Below are positions 45,646 through 55,660 of a DNA stretch of 64,000 bases, in pieces. The first letter of the stretch is position 1; each line of letters starts with the position of its first letter. A model generated the notes under the pieces. It was given only the letters and a program-made list of their open reading frames with translations, was not told the origin of the DNA and searched no databases. A program made the position numbers and the translations under genes. This DNA comes from Neopestalotiopsis rosae (Eukaryota; Ascomycota; Sordariomycetes; Amphisphaeriales; Sporocadaceae). The stretch covers positions 4,898,001-4,962,000 of the forward strand of contig JALGAS010000004.1 in NCBI GenBank assembly GCA_023078685.1, written 5' to 3'.

Positions 45646-47416
45646 AGGGTCAGCCTCTTTGGAATTTGTTGTTCAAATTTGCGACAATGTACATATTTTC
45701 TTTTGCATACTAGGCGTAGGTGAATTGTTTGTGAGGATAGAACTACTGGGGGATAGACTGTATATAGGGCAATAATGGGAACTTGAGTATCAAATAGGCA
45801 TCGAGTCTCGCTGTTAAAAGAAGAAAATATACACGACGCGTCTTCTTTTAAACGTTTACCGATATACATTTAGTGAATCGAAAGTCTTACGTTGTACTCT
45901 GCTGCAAGTCTACAACAGTGTCGTCGGTCGATATAATGTCTGCTCAATAATCGCCCTCTCATGATCATGTCAAGATCACGATTTTCAAATGCAATTGCCG
46001 CGGAAAGACCATTGGCCAAAAGAGAAAGAAAGATGCCGGAAGAACAAAAAAATAAAATAGAAAATACTGGAGATTTCCCAACCAGCGACGATTTAAATAT
46101 TATTTCGGTATTGAAATGATATATTTACCTAGAGAAAGGATGTTACTTTGGTTTATATTGTACCACCGTAAGAGGTGGCTCACTGACCCCGCTGGATGGC
46201 GTATAACTCTCCTCATAATGTGAAGGATATTAGGTGCATTGCAGTTGTTTTATATCCATCTAGCAATTTGAGCTATATTCGCCGAGACCTAGCGAAGCCT
46301 TGCCCCCCAACTATTGAAGTTGAGAAAGTGGCGGCGTCAAATCAGTAACAAATCGATCCATCGTTTGTACAGGTGAACTGCAGATATTGTTTGGGGCGCT
46401 TGGGAGTTGGGAGTGGAGATGAGATCATCATCTTCCGACTGATCATCGCCCTGAGTTTGCGACGTCAGGTTCGCGCTAATCGTATAATGTTTTCACTTCG
46501 GTGAGTCTGGGTGAGTGATTGGACAATCACACACATATTACATGGTGGAAAACCCCCTCCCACCCCGCCCCCTACTCCCCCCTTCCCTTCTTGATGTTGT
46601 GGCCAGATCCCCGCCATGGTAGATGGCAACCGCAGTGCACAGGCTTAGGTTCCAGGCGCAAGAGAGCACATGAAAATCTGGGAGCTCTGTTTGGCACACG
46701 TAATATGCCGGAACGGTTTCCTGGTAAAAATATTTTATCCTCTCAACCGCGTACCGCGCAGCGTCCTTGATGGTACATTTTGATCCCCATCAACAATACC
46801 GTAGATTGCCCCGAATAACCCAAACACTTCACCAACGTTATCAATTTGCAAACATATCCTTCTGATATGTAGATGCAAACATATCCACTTGCCCTCGCTC
46901 AACTGCCCCGCTCCCAACTTTCTGCGACTGCAATCTCTGCAGCTGTATAGTCATCGTTCTGGCTCGATTAGCCTTTTCGTCAGACTGTTTTCTTATCAGT
47001 GTGGTACAGTCTGCCGCTTCGTCGGCTGTGCATTTTGGTTTGTTGGGCCCGGATTGCTATTGGAACGCTAATAGCACAATGCAGGCAGGGCATATTTCAG
47101 ATTCACCCTTGACCAATTGCCATCGTCCAAATGCACCTAAAGAGCCTACCAGAAAGCCTATAGCACACCATTATCAGAGAAGCAATTGGATATCGACGCG
47201 TGGCTACACTATCTAATGCATGGCTTGCATCTGTTCGCTTCATGTAACCGACTTAGGTCTTGGCTGAGTTGCCTTCTTCTCTGGCAAGTCATAAAGGGCC
47301 TCAACATTGCCTCATTTGATCAACAAACATCCAAAAGACTAAGACTAGATTCCTCAAATATCTATACACAAGTTCCATGTCTTTCCACTGCCTTGATTTT
47401 GGAGACCGTGATCAAC
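45646..47416. other. Intergenic, no supported gene
   Basis: 1.77 kb, AT-rich in the left part. Short frames only. The frame containing the next gene is open upstream to 47186, but its first clear domain start is at 47417. Confidence 0.55.
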
Positions 47417-48729
47417 ATGGCTGAGGCTATAGCCCTTGCTGCTAGCATCACAGCTATTCTTCAACTTGCAGCCTATGGAAGGCACTTTGCGCATGCACTA
47501 GCTAACTTTGCTCGCGATGCCCGAATATCCAAAGAAGAAATAGAACATTTTGCGACTCAGGTCCAATCATTTTCGAATACAATCGGGGCTGCTCAAGAAT
47601 CATTGAGGCGGCATTTCAATGAATATGCGGGCTCTCCCCTGATGAATTTCCTGTCGAGAAATAAGGTGCTACAAGACATCGAAAATGAGTCAAAGCTCGT
47701 CGAACAGCGGTTAAAAGATGCTAAGAAGAAAGTGGACTCATTGAAAAGGAGGAACGTGCTGTGGACAAGCATTATGTGGAGTATCAAGAAGTCCTCAATC
47801 TTAGCATTGCATCCACATATGGAAAGTGTTAAGACGACCATAAGCATGCTTATGGTTACAGCACAGCTGGAGGTTCTTAATGCTGCTGGAGGACTCGAGA
47901 CACGACCTTGCTCACGAGGAGATACTGGTCTCCCTAGCCAGATGTGAGTTCGATCCATAGTAGACACAAATGTGATGGCAGTATCAACGTGCTGATTCCA
48001 ACTCATGATAGTCTGAACCTGAGAAAAATCATCAATGGGCACGTCAGGAGCATGGAAGCATTGCAAAAAGAGCTTCGTTCTCGCTACCAAAGAAGAGGTC
48101 ATGGCGGTGACCTCTTAGCCTCGTCTCAGAATCAGGGTGGAAAAGCAGCTTTGCTCAAATTGGGGAAAGCGATGGGTCAGCACGGGAATTTGCCAGACAC
48201 CGCCATATCTCGGTCAACCGATGGATCTGAGCGTAACTCAAGGAGTACGTCTGGGACAGACAAAGCCCACAGTGCAGATTCCAACATTTCACAAAGATCT
48301 CCATGGCAACGAGGTTCGAGTTTAGATACTCCAAGGGAGAATCATATCGCTGTGTTAGATTTTCGGCAAGACTATCTTAACGGGAGTGTTTGTGGATATA
48401 TTACAAAACTTCCGACGCAAGGCAACCTTGTTAAAGCATCAACCGCTCCGAATGCGCGAGGAAACATCATATCTGTAGCGAAAGTACAAGAGCTTGGCTT
48501 GAAAATACAGCCTTTAGGGCCAAATGGTGGAGGAGCGTTAATTTATCTCAAAGATCATATCTTTGAGCGGAGTGTTGGGAAAGTGAAGTTTCAGTGGAAT
48601 TGTCATTTTGGGGGCAACAGTCGTCCATATCCTGTTGCTGTTGAGTGCGAGGTCTGTGAAGAACTTAGTCATGGCTTAGTGTTAGGGAAGACCTTTCTAG
48701 AGCAAACGTCACGCCGAAGAGATAGTTAG
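47417..48729 (+). CDS. Fungal STAND N-terminal domain joined to a retropepsin-like domain lacking its catalytic motif
   Basis: Two exons (47417-47943 and 48012-48729; intron 47944-48011) give 414 aa. The start MAEAIALAASITAILQLA and the helical, heptad-rich region to ~165 fit the Fungal_N domain found at the front of fungal NACHT/ankyrin (STAND) receptors. A Ser-rich linker (~195-290) follows. Residues ~290-405 have the layout of a retroviral-type aspartic protease: a beta hairpin, KASTAPNARGNIISVAKVQELGL where active enzymes have DTGA.xNFIS, then a GKVKFQW..PYPVAVEC region and LSHGLVLGKTFLEQT, equivalent to 'D.ILG..fL'. The catalytic Asp-Thr/Ser-Gly is absent, so it should be inactive. AT-rich codon use marks it as accessory. 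An alternative acceptor at 47981 would give only a 38-nt intron and is less likely. Confidence 0.68.
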
Positions 48730-49364
48730 TCCCAGGTAAAGATTTTGTTGCAGTCTTTTTTTTCTTCTCTTAAAGCAAGTCCTTTTTTCCTTTGTCACAG
48801 TAGTCGAATTAATAGGTAGTCAGTTACAATATCATCTTGAGTAGGTTGAGGTAGGTAAAATACAAAGCTAAGACTTAAGTTCTTGAAAAGAGAAACGGAT
48901 CAATCCCAGTACTTAAATAATTGAACTGCGATGTTATCCCGACAGTCCTTTGATGGCGTATGCCAAATCCAGCCTAAAGCATAAGGTTATATAAATGCGT
49001 GGTCATGCGCAACGGCGAATTCTCTGGGGAAATGCAATATTTGGGAACACTGTTATGTAATATAATCATCAATAATACCTAAATCATAGTGACGGCACTT
49101 TTTAGGTGGTAATAAAACGGTCGCCATTCCGCTGTAGGTTTTTAAGACTCGAGAGATTATGCAAAGCTGAAGTTTCGTCGTGTCAGTTTGTGATTTAATA
49201 AAAGTAAGACGAGGGCAAGGAATCTCTTATAAGACAGCTGATCAGCAACCTGTCTTTCTGTCTTTCTTTTTCTTTGCTTCCCACTCTGAATGGTTATGGA
49301 GCCAGGCTTAAAACGTGCCAATTCTTTTTCAGCTTAGCCGTTCACCCCAATCCTCCTTTCTATC
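48730..49364. other. AT-rich intergenic region
   Basis: 635 nt. It ends in a pyrimidine-rich tract (49250-49290) typical of fungal transcription starts, just upstream of the small membrane protein frame. Confidence 0.5.
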
Positions 49365-49586
49365 ATGGCGCCACTACCGCAACACAACGAGGAGATCGCG
49401 ACCGCTTGCGCTGACTTGATCAAACGCTATGTTGTCGATCCCTTAGATCACCTAGACGGCAGCGAGATAGTCCAGCATCCACCATCACTCCCCGATTGGG
49501 CTATGTTTCTGATAGTTCTCAGTATACCTATTTCCGGTTTCATTTTCACAGTTCTGGTGTTTAAGTGCAGAAGCACTTATCTCTAA
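49365..49586 (+). CDS. Putative 73-aa single-pass membrane protein
   Basis: A 73-codon intronless frame. The first half is hydrophilic with a helical pattern (ADLIKRYVVDPLDHLDG), then one strong hydrophobic segment of about 22 residues (residues ~46-67, MFLIVLSIPISGFIFTVLVF) and a short basic tail (KCRSTYL). The ATG sits in a good context (ATCATGGCG) after a CT-rich tract, which supports real expression. No family recognised. It neighbours the STAND-domain gene on the same strand 635 nt away. It could be a chance frame; the clear membrane segment and promoter-like leader are the only evidence. Confidence 0.42.
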   Translation: MAPLPQHNEEIATACADLIKRYVVDPLDHLDGSEIVQHPPSLPDWAMFLIVLSIPISGFIFTVLVFKCRSTYL

Positions 49587-51076
49587 AGAAAGGAATTACG
49601 AGCAGGGCAATAAGGAGCAACCAGAAGATGTGATGGAAACACTCAACAATTAAACAAGACTTTGCTTGCATTCAGAGTGCGTTAGCCTACGTTTGCAATT
49701 GCGGACGTCCTATTGCTAAGCGTTGTACAGGAACTGATACCTTTATGAAGGCCCATGCTTATCAAGATCAAATCGTCATCAAGACGTGACTTGATCAGTT
49801 TCCGAGAGCAGAGAAAGTACCCAGTTTCTAAATTTTAGCGTTTTCACGCGATGGATCACAGGAGCCGACCCCCATCAGTTTTTCGGAGTATTATAGCTGC
49901 GCCGCTTCAATGAGAAAAACTCCGATATCCAGTCTTAATCCTCGGTTGCGTTTCGGGCAGTATCTGACGACTACATGATCCTTTGAATAAGCACGCGTAC
50001 GTGACAACAGTGCGAAAGCGGTGGTTGTGGAAACGTTGAAATCGTCAAGCCGCTAGACTTGTGGCCGGTGCTGGCTGTGATGGGCTAATGATACGCCACG
50101 AGGTGGAGTTACAGCATGATTGTCTTCATGTGATACTATAGGAAACGCTGTTTAAGCTGTTTGTTCTTATACGTTTGACATAGATGACCTCAAGATAAAT
50201 TATATCAACCCTTCACTTTGGACACCAATTATACGAAGTAAGTTCTATACAACTCAGGGCACTTGGCGATCGTTTCAGGTGCTCTCACATGGGTTGCATC
50301 TCCATTGCCATGATGTGGCTTTCATAATTTCCATTACTCGGCTTTGACTCTTAATCTTTGGCTATATTTACCTACGTATGGCATATGTACCGATTGCTTT
50401 AGAGGCAAGTCCTTCCGAGACTCGCACCCACGTCTCGACCCTGCCTTCTGCGCCTTCTCCTAGACTGTAACTTGATGTTACTCGCAGATGCCACATGGCA
50501 GTTTGTCGTGCTAGGGAGGCGCATGTGCCTGGAAATTTGGCTCTTAGATGTGTTATGGCAGCGACTCTCGTTCTACATTGACTGAGGGATGACGCAAGCC
50601 AGTGGAGCACAGAATCCATTGGAACATAGTGTTGACGTTCTGCTGTCTAGGGCTTGGCCAGCCGCTACTGCCCACACCAGGTACATACACATACATCAAC
50701 TGCACCTACAGTGCCCACGCAATTCCGGCGGGTTTTCCGATAGTATGCAAGTGAAGCAACACAAACAATAGAAGAGAAACACGAAAACCTGCCCCCTTTT
50801 CCTAGGAATACAGTAGTCCTATCAGTGCTTCAGTTTCTATAGTGTAATACTCAGCTCCGCTGATACCTATCATTTGGTATCTCGTTCTGTTGCCTTGAGA
50901 TATGGGAGGGCATAATACATCGTCTTAAATCATCTTTCGCGTCAGTATGAACTAGAACTTTATCTCTGATACCAGGAGCTAGCATACCCTACGGGTGCAC
51001 GTAGTGCCCCTCTCCTCTTAGCTCTCCAAGGGTATCCTTAGGTTCACTCCTCCTTTCTTCCCAATACATCTCTTTA
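49587..51076. other. Intergenic, no supported gene
   Basis: About 1.5 kb with short frames only. Confidence 0.5.
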
Positions 51077-51179
51077 CTACCCCAGATTCGCCGACCTCTT
51101 CTTTTGGTGTCCTCGGTGAGGCGACCTGGGCTTCACAATCAATCAGTTTTCTACCCCAGCTTTGCCGACCTCTTCTTTT
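51077..51179 (+). repeat. Imperfect 29-bp direct repeat
   Basis: CTACCCCAG..T.GCCGACCTCTTCTTTT occurs at 51077-51105 and again at 51151-51179, with two or three differences and 45 nt between copies. It lies just before an extremely AT-rich tract (51240-51300) flanked by CTCTCTTT and AAAGAGAG. Nature unknown; it may be the remnant of a small repeat element. Confidence 0.7.
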
Positions 51180-51394
51180 CCAGGAGTCTTCCATGGGAGG
51201 GTACACTTGCGGAATATATAATAATATCTGAAATAATGCCTTTTCTCTCTTTATTTTTATTATCTTTTTATTAATTTTTTTTTTAATTAGAAAGAGAGAT
51301 GTAATGAAAAAATAGCCAGGTCCGTAGATTTATTTTATTTGCGAATTCTCGTAACATTTTCTACCATTCAGATTTTGCTTTATCAAACCGTTCA

Positions 51395-52240
51395 TCACAC
51401 TTCCACCTCCCAGCCTATAGCAAGAAAAGTCCATGAGAGTAGCATAATGATAGAGATAACAACTGCCAGGATCCGGTGTGCTTGTGCCAATGCAGGATTA
51501 TTTGGGCTCGGACTGGCGGATTTGCCGATGAAGATAAGGAGAGTAGCGACAGACGCAAGAAGGGAGCTCAGAGTGAAGGACATTGCCCATGGGTCCTTGG
51601 GCAGCTTCTTCTCGTCGAATATATGGTGGCGAGACTCGTACGGAACGACGAAGGCGCAGAAATCGACGGCCGCGGTGCCTAGGCACAGCCCCATGTATGC
51701 AGTTCCTTCTGCATGGATATCAAAAGGAGTCGACCAGTTGGTAGTGATATCTTCGACCCATGGCTTCACCTTCAACATCTTCATCCAAATCGACACAAGA
51801 TATACCCCGAGGAAGACACGGACGGAACGAAGGGGACTTTTGATGGCGGCGGTTAGCTGATTTTGGTATGAGTCTTTGTTGGTGTTGACTGAGGGAGCTG
51901 TGCGCGCTACTGAGACGTCTTTATAGGCCGTCAAGAGAAGAAGAAGAAAGTGGTCCACTTTCGCCAGGTAGACATGTCCTGTGATCGCGGGATTCGTAAT
52001 CAGATTGGTGACGGCTAAGGAGTCCCTGGTTTTGTATGTTTGTGCTCCAGGTCTTTTGCTGTGATTCACCGCCTCTGAAAACTTTTGTAACAAAATGAAT
52101 TTGTGCGGAGATGAATGAGCGGAGAGGTTGTCGAGTTTGAGACAGGAAGAGAGAAGATGGGATAGGAAGAGAGAGGATGGGAGGGATGGGGGAGATGGAG
52201 GAACTATATAGTAATTGGCGAGAAGATGTAGAAGGAGCAC
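51395..52240 (-). CDS. Uncharacterised multi-pass membrane protein
   Basis: A single open frame of 281 codons. The C-terminal half has four hydrophobic segments: around VRVFLGVYLVSIWMKML, AYMGLCLGTAAVDFCAFVV, FTLSSLLASVATLLIFIG and ILAVVISIIMLLSWTFLAIGW, with a charged loop (PYESRHHIFDEKKLPKD) between segments 2 and 3. This spacing resembles small fungal four-helix membrane proteins, but I recognise no named family. The first ~70 residues are low-complexity and partly derived from purine/pyrimidine tracts, so the true start may be further in, for instance near 51950, or follow an unseen intron. It sits in an AT-rich accessory stretch. Confidence 0.5.
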   Translation of the reverse strand: MLLLHLLANYYIVPPSPPSLPSSLFLSHLLSSCLKLDNLSAHSSPHKFILLQKFSEAVNHSKRPGAQTYKTRDSLAVTNLITNPAITGHVYLAKVDHFLLLLLTAYKDVSVARTAPSVNTNKDSYQNQLTAAIKSPLRSVRVFLGVYLVSIWMKMLKVKPWVEDITTNWSTPFDIHAEGTAYMGLCLGTAAVDFCAFVVPYESRHHIFDEKKLPKDPWAMSFTLSSLLASVATLLIFIGKSASPSPNNPALAQAHRILAVVISIIMLLSWTFLAIGWEVEV

Positions 52241-53575
52241 ATGGGGAGAGCTACTTAAGAAGGAAATTGCAGGAGCATCTTTGTGCTATTGAAATTTTCC
52301 TAGGCACTGCAGTTACGATGCGTGTACTATCGTCGTGCCCGTCAAATCCCGTCACTGGGTGCGGGACGGAAGGCACAAGGTAAATGTAAACACCACTGAA
52401 GCTGTAGACGGGGATGGGTTGATAGTAGTTGTGGAAGAACAGTTAAGCCAAGAAACCATGTTGACTGATGTTATTTGCACCTTCGCTAAGTCTGCCCAAA
52501 TAGCACCCCAACCAATAGCTTTTCTTCCCAAAACAACCATCATTTTACCGCACTTTAACTCAACCTATCATTTGAAAATTTCATAAGCTTCCACCCGCCC
52601 AAGCCCAAATAATCCTGTGTTGACATTGGTGCACCGACTTCTCGCAGTTGTCATCTTTATATTTATGCCGTCCCTATGAATAGTATGGATATTTCTTGCC
52701 ATAGTTATCAGCAATTGCTCTTTCTTCGACGATCAAATACTTATTTAGCTTTTATGGTCACACTACTCGTGGAATGTCTCGCGGTAGGGATCGCTTTGCA
52801 CACCATCCGAGTACGCTATGAGAAACAACCCGTCCTAGTATAAAAGTCACAGCGTATTTGAAGATGCCGTTACTATGGGCCTGCAACAGTGCCATCTTTC
52901 CGCATGGCCAATTCTATTAATTCATACAATCGGCTTTTGTTTCTGCGATTTGCGTTTTCTCTTTCAATTATGAGAAAGAATATAGAAATAGTAAAGCAAA
53001 GAAAAAGATCTTTTTTGGGGGAAGAGGAGGGAGGGGAGGGGAAGGGTAGTCTGTATAAATGATGCGCCACCTGTGGCTGGCGCACTGTGGCACCCTTCGG
53101 ATGACACACAGGAAGGGTTCAAGTCTGTTTGTTTACACATTATTCTGTTAAAAGTAGACTATCTTTAATTCTGCTCTTTATTTCAGATGCTGGTTGTACT
53201 AATATGAAGCAGATATGCGGAGACTTTGCTAGCTAGTTCGATTCATTAATTATTTGACTATTAGACAAGGGCACTTCTCACGACTTTTATATATAATGTC
53301 CTGGCTTTAGTCATAAATCTCCTACATCGTAGCACAATCATGTAGAAAAGTCTGAATCAGGAACCAACCATTTATATAAGCTGAGAGCTGCAAAGAGTGA
53401 CTTGTATAGATACTTGTTTATAGTAATGACCGACACCTCCATCTTGAAAATTCCAAAGGGTGAGAGATCTTTTTGTGTTTCTTCTTTCATCTTGTAGCTT
53501 GATTTCTTTCCTCTTTCTTCCTCATTCATACTGATCTCACGTCTAGTTGTAGGAGATGAAGGCTAGTCAAAAAGA
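52241..53575. other. Intergenic, no supported gene
   Basis: 1.3 kb, AT-rich, with a G-rich run near 53015-53045. No gene seen. Confidence 0.55.
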
Positions 53576-54731
53576 TTAAGCGGAGGATTTGATCTCAAGA
53601 GCAGGAGTAGGCGCGGTCACACCAGCCGTGGGAGCGACGTCGTACTTCCCAATACGGCCATAGGTAGACGCGTATTGTGGTCTGATGAAGTTCTCCACAG
53701 TGACCGGAGCGTACTTCTCGTCCTCGGGTTTCTCACGAGCATGTTCGAGGCACTTGATGACGAAATCGGGATTGCCGTTGAAGTTGAAGGGAAACGAATA
53801 GCGCTCCACGCCGGTGAAGTTAATGACGCGATGAACGACAGAACGATATCTGGTTGCGTATCAGTAAGAAGAGAAGACGATGCTTGCATTCTCCATAGGA
53901 CATTTGCTTACAGGTCGTTGGTCCATTGTGCAAATATGTTGCCCAAGTTGATGACAAGAGCTCCTTCCAGCGGCTGGACAGAGGCCCATTCATTGTACTC
54001 ATCATCCCAGTACTCGAGACCGGGAACGCCGTCCTGCAGCAGGATTGTAACGGCACCAAAATCACGGTGTACACCAAGGCCTAATTCAACATGTCAGTTC
54101 TTGATGGCTTCTACCGACACACGCCTGTGCTGCACTGACCCTTCTGCAACTCTGTGGATTCGGTTGGTGGTGGTGGGTAGTGGATCATCTTGAAGAATGC
54201 CATGGGATCCTGACAGAACTCGTTGAAGTAGTCCTTGTCGTATCCCAGAGACAAGGCAAGGGCCTGCAGGAGGTGGTTCGCACACTCAATGTTCTTTTCA
54301 AGCCAGAGCATGCTAGTCTTTTGGAAGGTCTCTCCAAGTTCTTCCGGCCACAAGTTGGGACCGAGGCCGAACTTTTCATTCTTGACATGAGGGTGATCAG
54401 CTGGAAGTTCGCGGCCGACGTAGTAGCCTTCCTTGAGATCGGGCTTGGTGCCAGCCTCAATCATTTGGGACGCCATGGCCTGGTATCCGCGGTTGTACTT
54501 GTTCTGAGACTTGTCCAGCTTCATCTTTGCCTCGACGGGGAGAGCAAAGAATTGCTTCGACTGCTCCACCATCTCCTTTTGCAAGGAGATGGGGATCGTA
54601 TGGTTGATGATCTGGAAAAAGCCTTCCTTCATGCAAGCTTTGCGGATTTCTTGTGCGCATTTCTGCATACGATCTTCATCTCCGGATAGGAAGTCGCCGA
54701 AGTCAATGACAGGAGGACCTTTGGCAGGCAT
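53576..54731 (-). CDS. 2-oxoglutarate/Fe(II) oxygenase of the isopenicillin N synthase-like (DIOX_N) family
   Basis: Three exons (54731-54140, 54080-53912, 53849-53576) encode 344 aa. The DIOX_N start is PPVIDFGDFLSGDEDRM, with KEGFFQIINHTIP shortly after. The facial triad is His202, Asp204 (GVHRDFGAVTILLQD) and His260 (YRSVVHRVIN); Arg270-x-Ser272 (RYSFPF) binds the co-substrate carboxylate. Expected chemistry is oxidation of a small molecule (hydroxylation, desaturation or ring closure) in the cytosol. All splice phases agree. Relatives occur both in catabolism and in natural product clusters. The gene lies beside an MFS transporter (same strand, 0.93 kb upstream) and a flavin amine oxidase. 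A good TATA box lies about 135 nt upstream. Confidence 0.92.
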
Positions 54732-55660
54732 GTTGAGTGTAATTCAAGTATAGTCGAGTATTATTCTTTTCAAAGTAGAATGCAGGACTTTGGAAAAGTG
54801 GGAAGCGGTGCTCAAAGCGTTGATGGTGAAAAATCGTTGTTCAGAAGACAAGCTCTCGAAAGTCTTATATACTTTTACCTAGGGTGACAAACCAACCTCT
54901 TATACTGTCGTTGCCAATGATTGATCTCAAAGATCTCCCGTATCATCCAATATCTTACCAATGATGAGTCCGCAGTCGGTGTTTGTCCCAGATGCAATCA
55001 TTCAGACATGGTAAGTGTGATCGAAACTCAATCATACAGTCAAGCCCACTCTTCATTAGAATATATTCTATGTTCTGAGAACTTGCCTGTACTTCCATGT
55101 TGTATTGGAAAGTACCAAAACGAGTCCGAGATCCCTCAGAGATCCTGCATAACTATCTGACACGCATACGGAGGATCAGATGGCGTTGTAGCCATAACTT
55201 AGAGTGTGTTATAGTTATGACCAAACCTGGGACTAGTGACCAGCGACAGGTCTGTGTGATTATAGCATAATATGAGGTAGGTGAAACGAATTTCGACGAC
55301 AGTGGCAAGGTCATCTTTCGCTTGGAGTTCGTCTAAATCTTACGACCTTCACAACAAGACTTGTGTTGGGCGAAACGAATCCTTTTGGGGTGCATGCAGT
55401 TTGCACATACAAGCCTCAGGTTCGTGATCCTACTGGTCAGACTGAATCCTTCGGCGATGCATGTCATTTGATTTTACAGCCTCACACGGCTTACAATACC
55501 GAGGTTGGTGATTCATTATTGGGAGAACAAGACATTAGTATTCTACATGGGTACTGTGAAGCGCTAGCTAGTGCTGTCTATTGATGAGACGAAACTAATT
55601 GAACGAAGCAGCCATGTGAAGCACTCGGGAGCTATGCCCATTTCCCAAAAGTTTGATTCA
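54732..55660. other. Intergenic, no supported gene
   Basis: 930 nt between the oxygenase start and the MFS stop; short frames only. The oxygenase TATA box is at 54864-54871. Confidence 0.6.
54864..54871 (-). promoter_or_regulatory. TATA box candidate for the 2OG oxygenase gene
   Basis: Minus-strand TATATAAG about 135 nt upstream of the start at 54731. Confidence 0.5.

Noticed and set aside
47945..47981. Acceptor at GATGGCAG giving a 38-nt intron in the STAND-domain gene
   Set aside because: It is too short for a fungal spliceosomal intron; the acceptor at 48011 keeps the same phase with a 68-nt intron.
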